Source: JBBATK01 sp044228685 (GTDB taxonomy: Bacteria > Bacteroidota > Ignavibacteria > Kapaibacteriales > NICIL-2). From it: a stretch of DNA of 64,000 nucleotides. The notes below the pieces were generated by a model. The model was not told where the DNA came from. It ran no database searches and worked only from the letters and a program-made list of their open reading frames with translations. Below, one piece after another: positions 1-9,473 of the stretch; positions within the stretch are counted from its first letter, which is position 1; each line of letters starts with the position of its first letter. The DNA lies in the NCBI GenBank assembly GCA_044228685.1, contig JBGAUL010000009.1:62001-126000 (forward strand), written 5' to 3'. Both the position numbers and the translations under genes were made by a program.

Positions 1-1121
1 CGAACTACGGTCAACCCAGAGAACATCCGGAATTGCTTGATGCTAATTACCTGAATGAACCCTTTGCAATTCACGATTGGGTTCATGCAAACTCGGTTGA
101 TTATGACGAGCAGCGAGACGAAGTGGTAATTAGTGCTCACAACATGAACGAGATTTGGGTTGTTGATCATAGTACTACAACGGCCCAAGCTTCGAGTCAT
201 AGCGGTGGAGCTCGTGGTCGCGGCGGTGACTTTCTCTATCGTTGGGGAAACTCATTCTGTTATACAGGAGTCGATCCGGAAACGACATTCTTTGGCGGAC
301 AACATGACGCGCGCTTTATTCGATTTGGCGAACAAAAGCAGTTCGCTATCATGGTGTACAACAACCTTGCCGGCAAAAGGGATGATCTGCATTCTTCGAT
401 TGATGTGATTATTCCTGAAATGAACTCAGACGGTAGTTATGTGTTTTTCAACGGACGTTACAAGCCCGATCAACCGAGCTGGCGTTTGACGACAGAGCCA
501 AAGCTTCTTCTTTACTCGCAGTCAATGTCGAGTGCTCAGTTACTTTCAAATGGAAACATTCTTAGCTGTAATGCTACCACAGGGACCTTCCTCGAGTTCG
601 CACCCGATACGAGCATCGTGTGGAAGTATGTGAATCCGGATATCCAGGGAATTCCTATTCGTCAAGGACAAGGCGCCAACTCTAACACAGTGTTTCATTG
701 TACACGCTACAACTATGACTTTGAAGGTTTTGCCGGACGTCAACTCAATCATGGAATAGCTATTGAACAGGATCCTCTGCCTTCAGATTGCGAATTGCTC
801 TCTTCTGTGCATGATGATACACATAGTCCTAGTATCTCAAACTCCGGTCTCGAAATCAGCGTGGTATCGTCCTCCGAGTGCAGTCAGATTCACCTTCAAT
901 CACAACAGAATAGCCGTGCAGTGCTGCAACTTTATTCAATCGATGGCAGCTTCATTGCTACAATCTTCGACGGTGAACTAGATGCAAACGGACGTGCTGT
1001 GGATGGGAATTCCATCACTCAGGAAGGCGTCTACCTCTTGCGCTTGCGCACGGCAAGCTCACAGCGACAACTAGTACTACTTCGTCAAGGCAATGAGCTG
1101 TTTCCTCAGTTGTCACGATAG
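1..1121 (+). CDS. Arylsulfotransferase-like secreted protein with T9SS tail (5' end outside window)
   Basis: The reading frame is open from the first bases of the window, so the N-terminus is missing; the TTG at 33 is only an internal codon. The visible part has the features of arylsulfotransferase (ASST)-like six-bladed propeller proteins: an IHDWVHANSVDYD segment followed by a VVISAHNMNEIWVVDH blade, then GGDFLYRWGN and a GGQHDARFI segment. In ASST enzymes, histidines in such segments transfer a sulfuryl group between phenolic compounds. The last 80 or so residues (about 840-1121) look like a T9SS sorting tail, with beta-strands ending in GVYLLRLRTASSQRQLVLLRQ. I infer export across the outer membrane. 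The substrate is unknown, and many Bacteroidota members of this family may be structural rather than enzymatic. It converges with the sensor kinase gene that ends 21 bp downstream. Confidence 0.75.
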   Translation, partial: NYGQPREHPELLDANYLNEPFAIHDWVHANSVDYDEQRDEVVISAHNMNEIWVVDHSTTTAQASSHSGGARGRGGDFLYRWGNSFCYTGVDPETTFFGGQHDARFIRFGEQKQFAIMVYNNLAGKRDDLHSSIDVIIPEMNSDGSYVFFNGRYKPDQPSWRLTTEPKLLLYSQSMSSAQLLSNGNILSCNATTGTFLEFAPDTSIVWKYVNPDIQGIPIRQGQGANSNTVFHCTRYNYDFEGFAGRQLNHGIAIEQDPLPSDCELLSSVHDDTHSPSISNSGLEISVVSSSECSQIHLQSQQNSRAVLQLYSIDGSFIATIFDGELDANGRAVDGNSITQEGVYLLRLRTASSQRQLVLLRQGNELFPQLSR

Positions 1122-1142
1122 CGACTTCGTTTTGCTCGCTTT

Positions 1143-3455
1143 TTATTGAGGTAGATAAATACTAAAGGTCGATCCCTCACCCACACGACTCTGCACAATG
1201 ATGCGTCCGCCGTGCAGCTTGACGTATTCGCTCACAATTGCCAAGCCCAATCCAGTTCCTTGAATGGTCGAGACATTCGCCGCGCGATGAAAAGCATCGA
1301 AGAGCAGAGGAATATCATCATCCGGAATTCCAATGCCGTGATCTCGCACATGTAAAGCAAACTCACCGGCACATTCTTCGACGTGTACGTCGATTTCAGA
1401 TCCCTGGGCTGAATACTTGATTGCGTTTTCAATGAGGTTGGTACAAACGTGCATGATGAGATTCTCATCCAAACGCACTGTTTCGCTGGGCCATTCATTT
1501 CTCAGATTAATGTGGTGCGCATCGTGGTCAAGTGTATGTGACTTCGATAGGAGGTTATGGAGAAAGACCTTGAGCTGAATTTCTGTCGGATTGTAGTTGA
1601 CCTTGGCTGCGGCTGACTTTCCGAGGGTAAGCACATCGTTGAGCATTGTGACCAGATGCGACACTTCGCGCTCGATGGTTTTGAAATGATCGTCGCGCTG
1701 CTCAGCATTGAGACGATCGTAGTAGCGATGTACTAATTCTGAAGACGACAGAATGACGGTTAGCGGTGTTCGAAACTCATGCGAAACCATTGACATGAAG
1801 CGCGTTTTGAGTTCACTGAGTTCTTTCTCTTTTGCCAACGCGACATTGAGTTCCTGAGTGCGCTCGTCGACTCTGTCTTCCAGCACTCGATTGAACTCGC
1901 GCAATTGATTCTCGACCTGCTTACGCTCGGTGATATCATGCAGGATGCACATGATACCACTGACAATCCCTTGGTCGTTGAGAATGGTCGACAAATTCAA
2001 ATCCACGGGCAACATCGTGTTGTCAGCTCGCTGTATGTCGATTTCAGTTTGATACGAACCCTGTACAATTGTTTGTCGCAGTGCTTTATCGATGAGTTGC
2101 TGATCCTTGCGAGCAGTCAATGACAAGATCGACTCACCCATAAGGTGAGTGCGTGCATAGCCTAGGACTTTCTCTGAGGCATTATTCGCGTAAATGATGT
2201 TGTGATTCATGCTGCAGAGAAAGATCATGTCCGCAGATTGATCAACTGCGCGTGAAAACAAACGAATTTGTTCCTCAGCAACGCGGCGCTCAGTTACATC
2301 GCGAGTGATGCTGATGTAGCATCGATCAGTTGTCTGAGGTTCTACCGGACGCAGCGTTGATTCAACCCATACATAATCACCATCGGCTTGTCGCGCCCGC
2401 ACAGTAAAAGAACCGCTGAACTTTTTCTCCTCGATCATGCGATCAATGCGATCCAAGATCATGCTGCTTTCTTCCGGGTGCAGAAAGAAGGAGATGTGTG
2501 CGCCATGAAGTTCTTGTGTGGTATAGCCCAGGACTTTTGTAACGGCTTCACTGACGTATGTGATGTGTCCTGACTCATCATAAATCACGATGATATCGCT
2601 CGCATTCTGTGCCACTAGATTGAACAACTGCTCGCGCTGTTCCGTGTATATAGCAGCCTCGCGTTGCTCTGTGATGTCTTGCACCATGCCTACGAGCTGA
2701 TGCAAACTACCGTCATCGTTTACTGTAGCGCGCGCGACAGAGTGGACCCAACGGAGGGCTCCGTCAGGACGGATGATGCGGTGAATGATATCAAGCGGAC
2801 GCAGTGTTTCAATTGCTACTTCACTTGCGCGGCGGACGCGATCGAGGTCATCGGGATATACAATCTTGAAAAAGTCATCGCTGTTGCTCAGCGGAGCTTT
2901 CTCTGACAAACCGAAAATGCGTCGACATTCTGGCGACCAAAACACGGTACCGCTTTCGCCGAGGTCGAATGCCCAAAAGCCAATATGTCCGGCTTCTTGT
3001 GCCTTGTCGAGTAAGTATTGACTATCCCGCAGGTTCTTGTTACTTGTTTCTAAGTCGATGAGAATTTTCTGTCGTTCGATTGAGTAACGAATCATGCGTT
3101 CTAGCAATCGCGGATTCAATTCGTCTTTGGTGACGTAGTTGTGCGCGCCTGCTTCAACTGCTTCGTTAGCCATGCGTTCATCATCTATACCGGTTAAAAC
3201 CAGTAATGCGCTCAAGGGAAAATGCAGACGTGCAGAACGCAGTGTATGCATGCCGCGTGAGTCGGGAAGATTGAGATCCAACAAGACAAGTATCACATCG
3301 CGCTCGTGCTCCGTCATTGTCAATGCCTCAGCAAAGCTCCCCGCATTAATGAGCTTTGCGCTGGCGAAGGCTGTACCCGCAAGCATTTCAGCAATTAGTC
3401 TGCGATCACCGGGATTATCTTCGACGAGCAGTATCGTCGTTTCACTATTATTCAT
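1143..3455 (-). CDS. Hybrid receiver-PAS-PAS-PAS histidine kinase
   Basis: This 770-residue protein opens with a receiver domain (residues about 6-125; acidic pair E12/D13, phospho-acceptor D60 in LVLLDLNLPDSRG, lysine in YVTKDEL). Three PAS/PAC units follow (about 150-270, 280-395, 400-520), then a HisKA dimerisation helix with H-box FMSMVSHEFRTPLT. A HATPase_c domain completes it, with the N-box in CTNLIENAIKYS and G-boxes DHGIGIPDDD and GTGLGLAIV. No membrane segment is seen, so it is likely cytoplasmic. The N-terminal receiver suggests it is itself an acceptor in a relay, probably fed by the kinase and regulator encoded just upstream on the same strand (56 bp gap). The signal and output are unknown; there is no DNA-binding domain in the whole three-gene set. 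Confidence 0.9.
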   Translation of the reverse strand: MNNSETTILLVEDNPGDRRLIAEMLAGTAFASAKLINAGSFAEALTMTEHERDVILVLLDLNLPDSRGMHTLRSARLHFPLSALLVLTGIDDERMANEAVEAGAHNYVTKDELNPRLLERMIRYSIERQKILIDLETSNKNLRDSQYLLDKAQEAGHIGFWAFDLGESGTVFWSPECRRIFGLSEKAPLSNSDDFFKIVYPDDLDRVRRASEVAIETLRPLDIIHRIIRPDGALRWVHSVARATVNDDGSLHQLVGMVQDITEQREAAIYTEQREQLFNLVAQNASDIIVIYDESGHITYVSEAVTKVLGYTTQELHGAHISFFLHPEESSMILDRIDRMIEEKKFSGSFTVRARQADGDYVWVESTLRPVEPQTTDRCYISITRDVTERRVAEEQIRLFSRAVDQSADMIFLCSMNHNIIYANNASEKVLGYARTHLMGESILSLTARKDQQLIDKALRQTIVQGSYQTEIDIQRADNTMLPVDLNLSTILNDQGIVSGIMCILHDITERKQVENQLREFNRVLEDRVDERTQELNVALAKEKELSELKTRFMSMVSHEFRTPLTVILSSSELVHRYYDRLNAEQRDDHFKTIEREVSHLVTMLNDVLTLGKSAAAKVNYNPTEIQLKVFLHNLLSKSHTLDHDAHHINLRNEWPSETVRLDENLIMHVCTNLIENAIKYSAQGSEIDVHVEECAGEFALHVRDHGIGIPDDDIPLLFDAFHRAANVSTIQGTGLGLAIVSEYVKLHGGRIIVQSRVGEGSTFSIYLPQ

Positions 3456-3511
3456 GGACTCGATAAACTGAATGTACTGTAGCAGTCAGATCCTGCCGAA
3501 AAAGATGAGCC

Positions 3512-3973
3512 TTAGTTCTCACCGCGATTAATTCTGAATTGATTTTGTTGAGTCGGCAGTTTTACGATGTTGAGCCAGAAGTCTTCGATACTTCGAATGA
3601 CCTGCAAGAAGCTTTCGTAGCTCACTGGTTTCGTCACGTAGCTGTTAACATGAAGTTGATAGCTTTTCAGAATGTCGAGTTCTGAGTTTGATGTGGTGAG
3701 CATCACAACGGGTATCAGAGCTGTAGCTGGATTTGACTTGATTTCCTTCAACACTTCCATACCGTTTTTGCGTGGAAGGTTTAAATCCAACAAGATGAGA
3801 TCCGGCGTGGGCTCGTTGGCGTACTCGTTGCGACGAAACAAGTAGTCGAGCGCTTGTTCGCCATCGCTGACGACATGTAGGTTGTTTGTAATGCGACTGT
3901 CCTTGAGCGCTTCCTTTGTGAGACGCACGTCGCCCGGACTATCTTCAACCAGAAGAATTTCAATACTATTCAT
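3512..3973 (-). CDS. Single-domain response regulator, Rcp1-like
   Basis: This 153-residue stand-alone receiver protein has the acidic pair in LLVEDSPGDVRL, phospho-acceptor D63 in LILLDLNLPRKNG, the Thr switch in VVMLTTSNSE and the conserved Lys in VNSYVTKPV. The long insertion and the RKNG motif after the Asp are typical of regulators paired with phytochrome-type kinases (Rcp1 family). Its start codon lies inside the 3' end of the upstream kinase gene (8 bp overlap, ATG within CACATGAATAG), so the two are translationally coupled. It has no output domain and most likely passes phosphate on, or acts through protein contacts, between the two flanking kinases. Confidence 0.92.
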   Translation of the reverse strand: MNSIEILLVEDSPGDVRLTKEALKDSRITNNLHVVSDGEQALDYLFRRNEYANEPTPDLILLDLNLPRKNGMEVLKEIKSNPATALIPVVMLTTSNSELDILKSYQLHVNSYVTKPVSYESFLQVIRSIEDFWLNIVKLPTQQNQFRINRGEN

Positions 3974-6770
3974 GTGTGTGACCTTCCAGCGTGAAATAAA
4001 AAGTTGTTCCCCGTCCTAGTTCCGATTCGAACCAGATCTTCCCACCGTTATGTTCGATGATTTTCTTCACCGTTGCCAAACCAATTCCCGTCCCCGAATA
4101 CTGTCCGCGATCGTGCAGTTGTCTGAACACCACATAGATCTGCTCAGCATACTGCTCGTCAATACCAATGCCGTTGTCTTGGAGTGTAAACAGCCACTTT
4201 TTCCCTTGTCTCTCCGCGTGCAGTTCAATGCGCGGCACAACGTCCTTGCGTTGAAACTTCAGAGCATTGCTGAGCATATTCTGAAAGAGCTGCACCATCT
4301 GTGTGTAGTCTGTGTGAATATGCGGAAGCGATGAGATTACGATTTCTGCTTTCGATTCACGAATACGCGTCGCGAGATTTCGTTGAACCTCTTGCAGTAT
4401 TAGGTTGAGATCAACATCGCGGTACTCCAGGTTGCGACCAATGCGTGAGTAATTGAGCAGATCGTTGATGAGCGTTTTCATGCGCGCTGCTCCATCGACC
4501 GCATAAGCAATGAACTCACGAGCATCATTATCGAGATTATCCTGATAGCGTCGTTGAAGCAGTTGCACGTAGCTACTGACCATACGCAGTGGCTCTTGCA
4601 AATCGTGCGAAGCGATGTAGGCGAATTGCTCGAGTTCCTTATTGGAGCGACTCAGCTCCTCGTTGTAATGAATGAGATCTTCTTCAGCTTTCTTTCTCTT
4701 TGTGATATCCGAACGAATAGCAACGTATTGATATGGCTTGCGCTGCTCGTTAAGAAAAGGAACGATAGTTGTGTCTACCCAATAGATACTTCCGTCCTTC
4801 GCCCGATTACGTATCTCACCGCGCCAGATTTTTCCATGCGCAATAGTGGTCCACAGTTCTCGTATAAATTCCGGCGGATGAAACTCGGAATTGATGATGC
4901 GGTGATCTTGTCCGATGAGCTCTTCGCGACTGTATTGCGAGATTCGACAGAAGTTATCGTTAACGTGTTGAATGATGCCGCGCTGATCGGTGATTGCAAC
5001 AATGCTTGCTTCATCCAGAGCATATTGGTAGGATGCCAACTCGTGCATACTCTGCTGCAGCTGTTCTTCCGCAATCTTGCGTGCGCTGATGTCTTGGAAC
5101 ACGCCAAAGAGTCGCTGTGCTTTACCATTAACGAGATCTGCTTTTCCGATTGAGCGGACCCAAATGCGACGACCTTTAGCAGTGATAAACGGGACTTCGA
5201 GATCGAAGCCTTCACCCGTATTGATACACTGCTCAATAGCAGCCGAGAGAATTGGTCGAGCTTCCGGTGCATAGAAGTTGATGGCCTTGTCGATATCCGG
5301 CACTGTACCGAGCTCTAACTCATGAATACGGAAGACTTCATCGGTCCACTGTACCGTTCGTTCCGGAAGTAGTACTTCCCATCCACCAATGCGCGCGAGA
5401 CTGCTCATTTCGTTGAGCAATTGATCGCTCTTGCGAAGCTGTTCGTCGATGCGACGTGTTTCGGTAACATCGCGTCCGCTAAATACCAGAGCCGACACAC
5501 CTGCTTCGTGCAACAAGTTGTGCACGCTTCCATCGATAAGTCGGTAGTCGCCTCGAGAAGTACGAAGTCGATGCAAGGTTGAATAAACACTACCAGGTTC
5601 AGCAATACAGGCTTCTACTATCCTCTGAACTTCCGCACGATCATCACGATGCACAAACTCCATTGGATTGTGGTTTTGGAAATCTCCAACTGTCCAGCCA
5701 ATGAGACGTTGTGTAGCAGGACTGAAGAAGAATGGACGTCCGGAAGCATCACTCAGAATTACCGCATCATAACTGCGTTCAAAAATTGCTCTATAACTGG
5801 TCTCTTGTTGTTGCAACTCCTTTGTACGCAGCTCAATCTTTGCTTCCAACTCTTGATTAAAGCGAAGCAAGGATTCCTGCGCAGCTTCTCGTTGTTTATC
5901 GAGGCTATTGAGACGCGTGGTTGAATACCATACAAACACGAAGAGTGCCAGAACTGTCGTTACGACGAACAGTGAAATACTCAACTCCGTTCCCAGCGGC
6001 AACAACTGCAGTTGAACAACGTGCGCGTAGCCAAGTGCGATTGGAATGATGATGGTTGCTGGAATCAACACGCGCGCAAGCGATCCACCCAAGTGTCGAT
6101 CCATGAGTTCTCTCATGAAACCCACATCGTGATGCAAAAGCAGCATTGCCAGAGCTAAACACACAAAGCCCACAGCGGTGTGCACAGCCATTGGTATGTA
6201 GCTGAGAATTCCATAGAGCTGTTGCACAGAGTAGATGTAACCAATCAGCGGAAAGCAACCGAGCAGTAGAACGAAAATTGAGAGGATGTTTGAGACGCGA
6301 CGAAGCGAAGGCGAATAGGAAAGTGATAGTAAGATTGAAAGCGAGATCAACACAAAGCCCACGGCTGTGTTTGGAGCCATGGAGTTTGGTTGACCTGCGA
6401 TTACTTCGAATGCAAGCTTGTTCGGATAGAGAATGGTGTCGGGAGAAAAAGCACTACCAAAAACAAGATCACTCAAACGCATCAGCACTAAGCCAAGCAC
6501 CAGAGCTGCGCTTGCGCGCAAGAAGCTTGTGATGTGATTCCACTGTGCTCGGTAGATTTTCATGTACAGGGTCAGTGCACAAAGAGCAAAGCACAGTGCT
6601 GTCAGAGGATTCATCGCTACGGAGCGATTCAGCGGACGGCGAAGTAGTGAGACATCGAGCTGCCATCCAAGAAGTACCAGTATGGCAATGCAAAGAGTGA
6701 CGCTGACGAGGAGCGTAGAGGCCTTTCGTAATGGAAGGGCGGTATTTATACTGTCAAGGTCCTCATTCAC
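3966..6770 (-). CDS. Membrane-bound multi-PAS sensor histidine kinase
   Basis: The N-terminal third is a membrane sensor with about eight hydrophobic helices (for example ASTLLVSVTLCIAILVLLGW, VLIPATIIIPIALGYAHVV, LFVVTTVLALFVFVWY). A short coiled coil follows, then three PAS domains; the last (residues about 590-710, ITDQRGIIQHVNDNFCRISQ) resembles aerotaxis-type PAS. The kinase core has H-box FAYIASHDLQEPLRMVSSY, the N-box in FQNMLSNALKFQ, and G-boxes DNGIGIDEQY and GTGIGLATVK. This H-box (SHDLQEPL) is the type found in kinases that pair with Rcp1-like regulators, which fits the overlapping downstream gene. There is no ATG near the N-terminus. I prefer the GTG at 6770 (MNEDLDSINT); a TTG at 6830 would add 20 unlikely residues. 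It is the first gene of the three-gene operon. Confidence 0.88.
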   Translation of the reverse strand: MNEDLDSINTALPLRKASTLLVSVTLCIAILVLLGWQLDVSLLRRPLNRSVAMNPLTALCFALCALTLYMKIYRAQWNHITSFLRASAALVLGLVLMRLSDLVFGSAFSPDTILYPNKLAFEVIAGQPNSMAPNTAVGFVLISLSILLSLSYSPSLRRVSNILSIFVLLLGCFPLIGYIYSVQQLYGILSYIPMAVHTAVGFVCLALAMLLLHHDVGFMRELMDRHLGGSLARVLIPATIIIPIALGYAHVVQLQLLPLGTELSISLFVVTTVLALFVFVWYSTTRLNSLDKQREAAQESLLRFNQELEAKIELRTKELQQQETSYRAIFERSYDAVILSDASGRPFFFSPATQRLIGWTVGDFQNHNPMEFVHRDDRAEVQRIVEACIAEPGSVYSTLHRLRTSRGDYRLIDGSVHNLLHEAGVSALVFSGRDVTETRRIDEQLRKSDQLLNEMSSLARIGGWEVLLPERTVQWTDEVFRIHELELGTVPDIDKAINFYAPEARPILSAAIEQCINTGEGFDLEVPFITAKGRRIWVRSIGKADLVNGKAQRLFGVFQDISARKIAEEQLQQSMHELASYQYALDEASIVAITDQRGIIQHVNDNFCRISQYSREELIGQDHRIINSEFHPPEFIRELWTTIAHGKIWRGEIRNRAKDGSIYWVDTTIVPFLNEQRKPYQYVAIRSDITKRKKAEEDLIHYNEELSRSNKELEQFAYIASHDLQEPLRMVSSYVQLLQRRYQDNLDNDAREFIAYAVDGAARMKTLINDLLNYSRIGRNLEYRDVDLNLILQEVQRNLATRIRESKAEIVISSLPHIHTDYTQMVQLFQNMLSNALKFQRKDVVPRIELHAERQGKKWLFTLQDNGIGIDEQYAEQIYVVFRQLHDRGQYSGTGIGLATVKKIIEHNGGKIWFESELGRGTTFYFTLEGHTHE

Positions 6771-7323
6771 ACAATTGAGGCTACAAAAAATAAAAAGGTA
6801 CTGCGATGTCAATTCACATCGTCCGTTCAACGTATGTGTGGTGATACGCGAAGCTGAGTCTAAAGAGAGTTATCGTCCTGTTTTCAAGCTGACTGAATGC
6901 GTCTTTCTAACGATTGCGCGTGCTCATGTTGAACAAAACAATTTAACATAGTTCCACGAACGCGAAGAGAGATAAAATCGCGCAATACAGACGAGTTTAG
7001 GCGTTTATTATCTCATTCACCTATACATACCGAGTGATGTATAGCACAGAAATTGACGCTTTAATTGTCATGAAAAACAGGTGTCGCGTACTTGTATGAA
7101 AGCGAATACGATTGAGTGGTCGACTTTGTGCGCGTAGCGAATATTGTCAGGCTAATTATGATTGATAATTCGTGTGCTTATGGAGTTTCACAAGCATATA
7201 AAGAGCATTGCATGACAAGATTTGCTGTTAAATTCAGATCGTACAGCGCCACAAGCTGTAACTCAAATGACAGTTCGCGTGTAGAGTAGGACAGAGCTTT
7301 CGTTACACCATTTTTCTACCACC
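6771..7323. other. Intergenic region between divergent genes
   Basis: About 550 bases separate the divergent kinase operon and the YD-repeat gene. I see no supported gene here. It contains an 8-bp inverted repeat (CTATACAT at 7021-7028 and ATGTATAG at 7037-7044, 8-base spacer) that could be a protein-binding site, and otherwise AT-rich sequence suited to promoters for both sides. No convincing promoter boxes could be assigned. Confidence 0.5.
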
Positions 7324-9000
7324 ATGAAAACAATCAAACTGCTTCTTCTCAGTGTCGTCATCCTTGGTAGTGCGTGTCTGACGCTTAGTGCGCAGCACCG
7401 AATGGTGGCGCAAAGTTTCTACAATTACGATCATCATATACTTGATAAGACCGGGAAGCGTAATGAAGTCCAGAAGTCTTCAATTCAAACAAAGACGACC
7501 TTTGGTCTTCGCTATATCGATCGCTTGCCGTGGACTAAAGCTAGAAATATGAAGAACAATCGGAAGCGCAGGTTACTGAGATTCGCGATTGATCCTCGTG
7601 ATCAGATTCGTGCGGTACCGAGTGATTCTAATTATTATACCTATTCAGGAACTCGAAAAGGTGATCCGGAAGTACAGACACCGCAATACGATCTCAATGA
7701 CTATTTCATTTTAGGACCGACCGATAGCACAACAACCGTTGACAAGTCATCGAGATCAGTACGGACCTATCGCAGCGACAACAAGCTTATCTCCGATACC
7801 ATGTTCACGTGGGATGCAAACCAAAACTTTTGGTTGCCGGGTGAACTCATAGTCAACAACTATGATAATCGTGGAAGAGTAGTGATGCAGCTTAATCATC
7901 AGTGGGACGGTGCGGCTTTTTACGAGAGTGGTAGAATTAGCTTCAACTACTACGACAATGATTCTGTAAAGCAGTGGACACAAGAACTCTGGAAGAATAA
8001 TGCGTGGTCACCCTACTATCGATTCAGTTATGCATATGATGCCGCCGGTAATGTTAGTTACCAGTTGAATGAGACCGGCAAGACTGACGGAACGTGGGAG
8101 CAAGGTCTTGAGCAATTCTGGGTCTACGACGCTCAAAAGCATCTCATTGACTACAATTACAAGTACTTCAGCGCAATACACCGTGAACGCTATCATTACG
8201 ATGCTAATGGTCAGCTACTGTCGAGCATTACAATTGATTCAAGCCAAGTAGTGATTTCAGACAGTTCGTTTATGGAATACACAAAGACCGGCGACAGTGT
8301 CATTACCCATCGCTTCCTCCATCGTCAAGGCATTCCGGATGTTCAGTATATCTCAACAATTGTAGTCTACAACGCACAGAAGTTGGTGAGTTCCTTAGCG
8401 AATTACACCTACGACAACGGCGGAGGACAAACGCTGTACAGTCTTGAAAAGAAGTACTACGATGCGCAAGGACGTCTCGTGATCGACTCGGCTTTTGGCA
8501 CCGATCTCAAACCCCAATACACGTACACAACGAGTTATGACAAATTCAACAAAGTTGCTGTAGTCGAGAATTTTAGTGTTGACAGTGTCTTCGTCATGCA
8601 ACCACGCAGCAAAACCGTCACTTTACGCACCTCAGAGGGTCAGTTAAAGAACGTGACTGAATATGTCCGCGACAGTACCAACACAACCTGGGTTACCAAC
8701 TACATTCACAACTACTACTACGACGCCAACGTCTCAGTCGATCCGGACGATGAGTCGACCTCGCTCCAACTCTATCCCAATCCCGCAACAACAATGCTCA
8801 TGGTTGAAAGCACAGATGCGGAAGAGATTCAGTCATGCTCAGTCCTGACCATCGACGGACGTCAATGCTTCAATACTTCACTTGTTTCCCAATCTCCCTC
8901 AAGCTGCGTGCTCAACATCGCATCCCTCAGCGCCGGTAAATACATACTTCGCTGCGTTAGTAAGAAGGGTGTGCGAGTATTAGCTTTTGTGAAGTACTAG
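7324..9000 (+). CDS. YD-repeat secreted protein with T9SS sorting tail
   Basis: This 558-residue protein begins with a signal peptide (MKTIKLLLLSVVILGSACLT, cleavage near LSAQ). The body is a series of YD/RHS-like beta-hairpin repeats, such as YDNRGRVVMQLNHQWDG, YDAAGNVSYQLNETGK, YDAQKHLIDYNYKYF, YDANGQLLSSITID and YDAQGRLVIDSAFG. The C-terminal 80 residues form a type A T9SS tail (LQLYPNPATTMLMVES ... GKYILRCVSKKGVRVLAFVKY). There is no RHS core box and no toxin-like C-terminus, so this is likely a surface or extracellular repeat protein rather than a polymorphic toxin. It is transcribed alone and followed by a strong intrinsic terminator. Confidence 0.85.
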   Translation: MKTIKLLLLSVVILGSACLTLSAQHRMVAQSFYNYDHHILDKTGKRNEVQKSSIQTKTTFGLRYIDRLPWTKARNMKNNRKRRLLRFAIDPRDQIRAVPSDSNYYTYSGTRKGDPEVQTPQYDLNDYFILGPTDSTTTVDKSSRSVRTYRSDNKLISDTMFTWDANQNFWLPGELIVNNYDNRGRVVMQLNHQWDGAAFYESGRISFNYYDNDSVKQWTQELWKNNAWSPYYRFSYAYDAAGNVSYQLNETGKTDGTWEQGLEQFWVYDAQKHLIDYNYKYFSAIHRERYHYDANGQLLSSITIDSSQVVISDSSFMEYTKTGDSVITHRFLHRQGIPDVQYISTIVVYNAQKLVSSLANYTYDNGGGQTLYSLEKKYYDAQGRLVIDSAFGTDLKPQYTYTTSYDKFNKVAVVENFSVDSVFVMQPRSKTVTLRTSEGQLKNVTEYVRDSTNTTWVTNYIHNYYYDANVSVDPDDESTSLQLYPNPATTMLMVESTDAEEIQSCSVLTIDGRQCFNTSLVSQSPSSCVLNIASLSAGKYILRCVSKKGVRVLAFVKY

Positions 9001-9033
9001 AGAGCAGAGACTACGCTTCAGGTAATAATAGAT

Positions 9034-9076
9034 ACTCTCAAAGGACCAAGCTGTTTGGTCCTTTGAGAGTTTTTTG
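9034..9076 (+). terminator. Rho-independent terminator of the YD-repeat gene
   Basis: A perfect 16-bp stem (9034-9049 with 9055-9070), a 5-base loop and a run of Ts follow the stop codon by 33 bases. The inverted arms begin ACTCTCAAAGGACC. It closes the transcription unit just before the repeat cluster. Confidence 0.9.
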
Positions 9077-9080
9077 TGAG

Positions 9081-9395
9081 CTGTCGGATGTGCTAATTAT
9101 TAGCATCTGGCGCGACGAAGATCGAGAGTCTCGTCGCCAAGGAATCTGCACCAACCTCGTCCTGTCAGAAGCTAGCGCAGCGTCTTCTGACAGCGTAGAA
9201 GGCGTGGAAACTCAACACCGGACGTCGGTTCGTGCAGTGTCAGATGTCCGCTTCGCTAGCATCTGACACGACGGAGATCGAACGTGGCGTCGTCAAGGAA
9301 ACTGCACCCATCTCGTTCTGTCAGAAGCTAGCGCAGCGTCTTCTGACAGCGTAGGAGGCTTGGAGACTAAACATCGGACGTCAGTGTGAGTATCA
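9081..9395 (+). repeat. Family 1 two-hairpin repeat cluster (left copy)
   Basis: Tandem units of the form hairpin 1 - linker A - hairpin 2 - linker B with a period of exactly 156 bp. Hairpin 1 occurs at 9162-9193 and 9318-9349 (arms CTGTCAGAAG / CTTCTGACAG). Hairpin 2 occurs at 9237-9269 (arms GTGTCAGATG / CATCTGACAC), with a degenerate copy at 9081-9111. The loops are near-complementary (CTAGCGCAGCGT against the reverse complement of TCCGCTTCGCTAG), so hairpin 2 is an inverted version of hairpin 1. Linker A carries GGCGTGGAAACTCAACAC. The last unit decays after about 9395. I infer a REPIN- or MITE-like non-autonomous element. Confidence 0.85.
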
Positions 9396-9473
9396 TGCCT
9401 CGTAACACACTTTCACAACTTGGTTATGTTGGATACGATTGACGTCTGACCGAAACAAAGTACATTCAGACCT

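Noticed and set aside
3966..6770. Phytochrome
   Set aside because: The regulator partner and H-box are phytochrome-associated, but the N-terminus is a membrane sensor plus PAS domains without GAF/PHY sequence or chromophore Cys.
7324..9000. RHS polymorphic toxin
   Set aside because: YD-like repeats are present, but there is no RHS core box, no variable toxin C-terminus and no immunity gene; the C-terminus is a T9SS tail.
9081..9395. Protein-coding frame 9063-9266 through the repeat
   Set aside because: It crosses hairpins and a linker that recur elsewhere in the window and has no family features.
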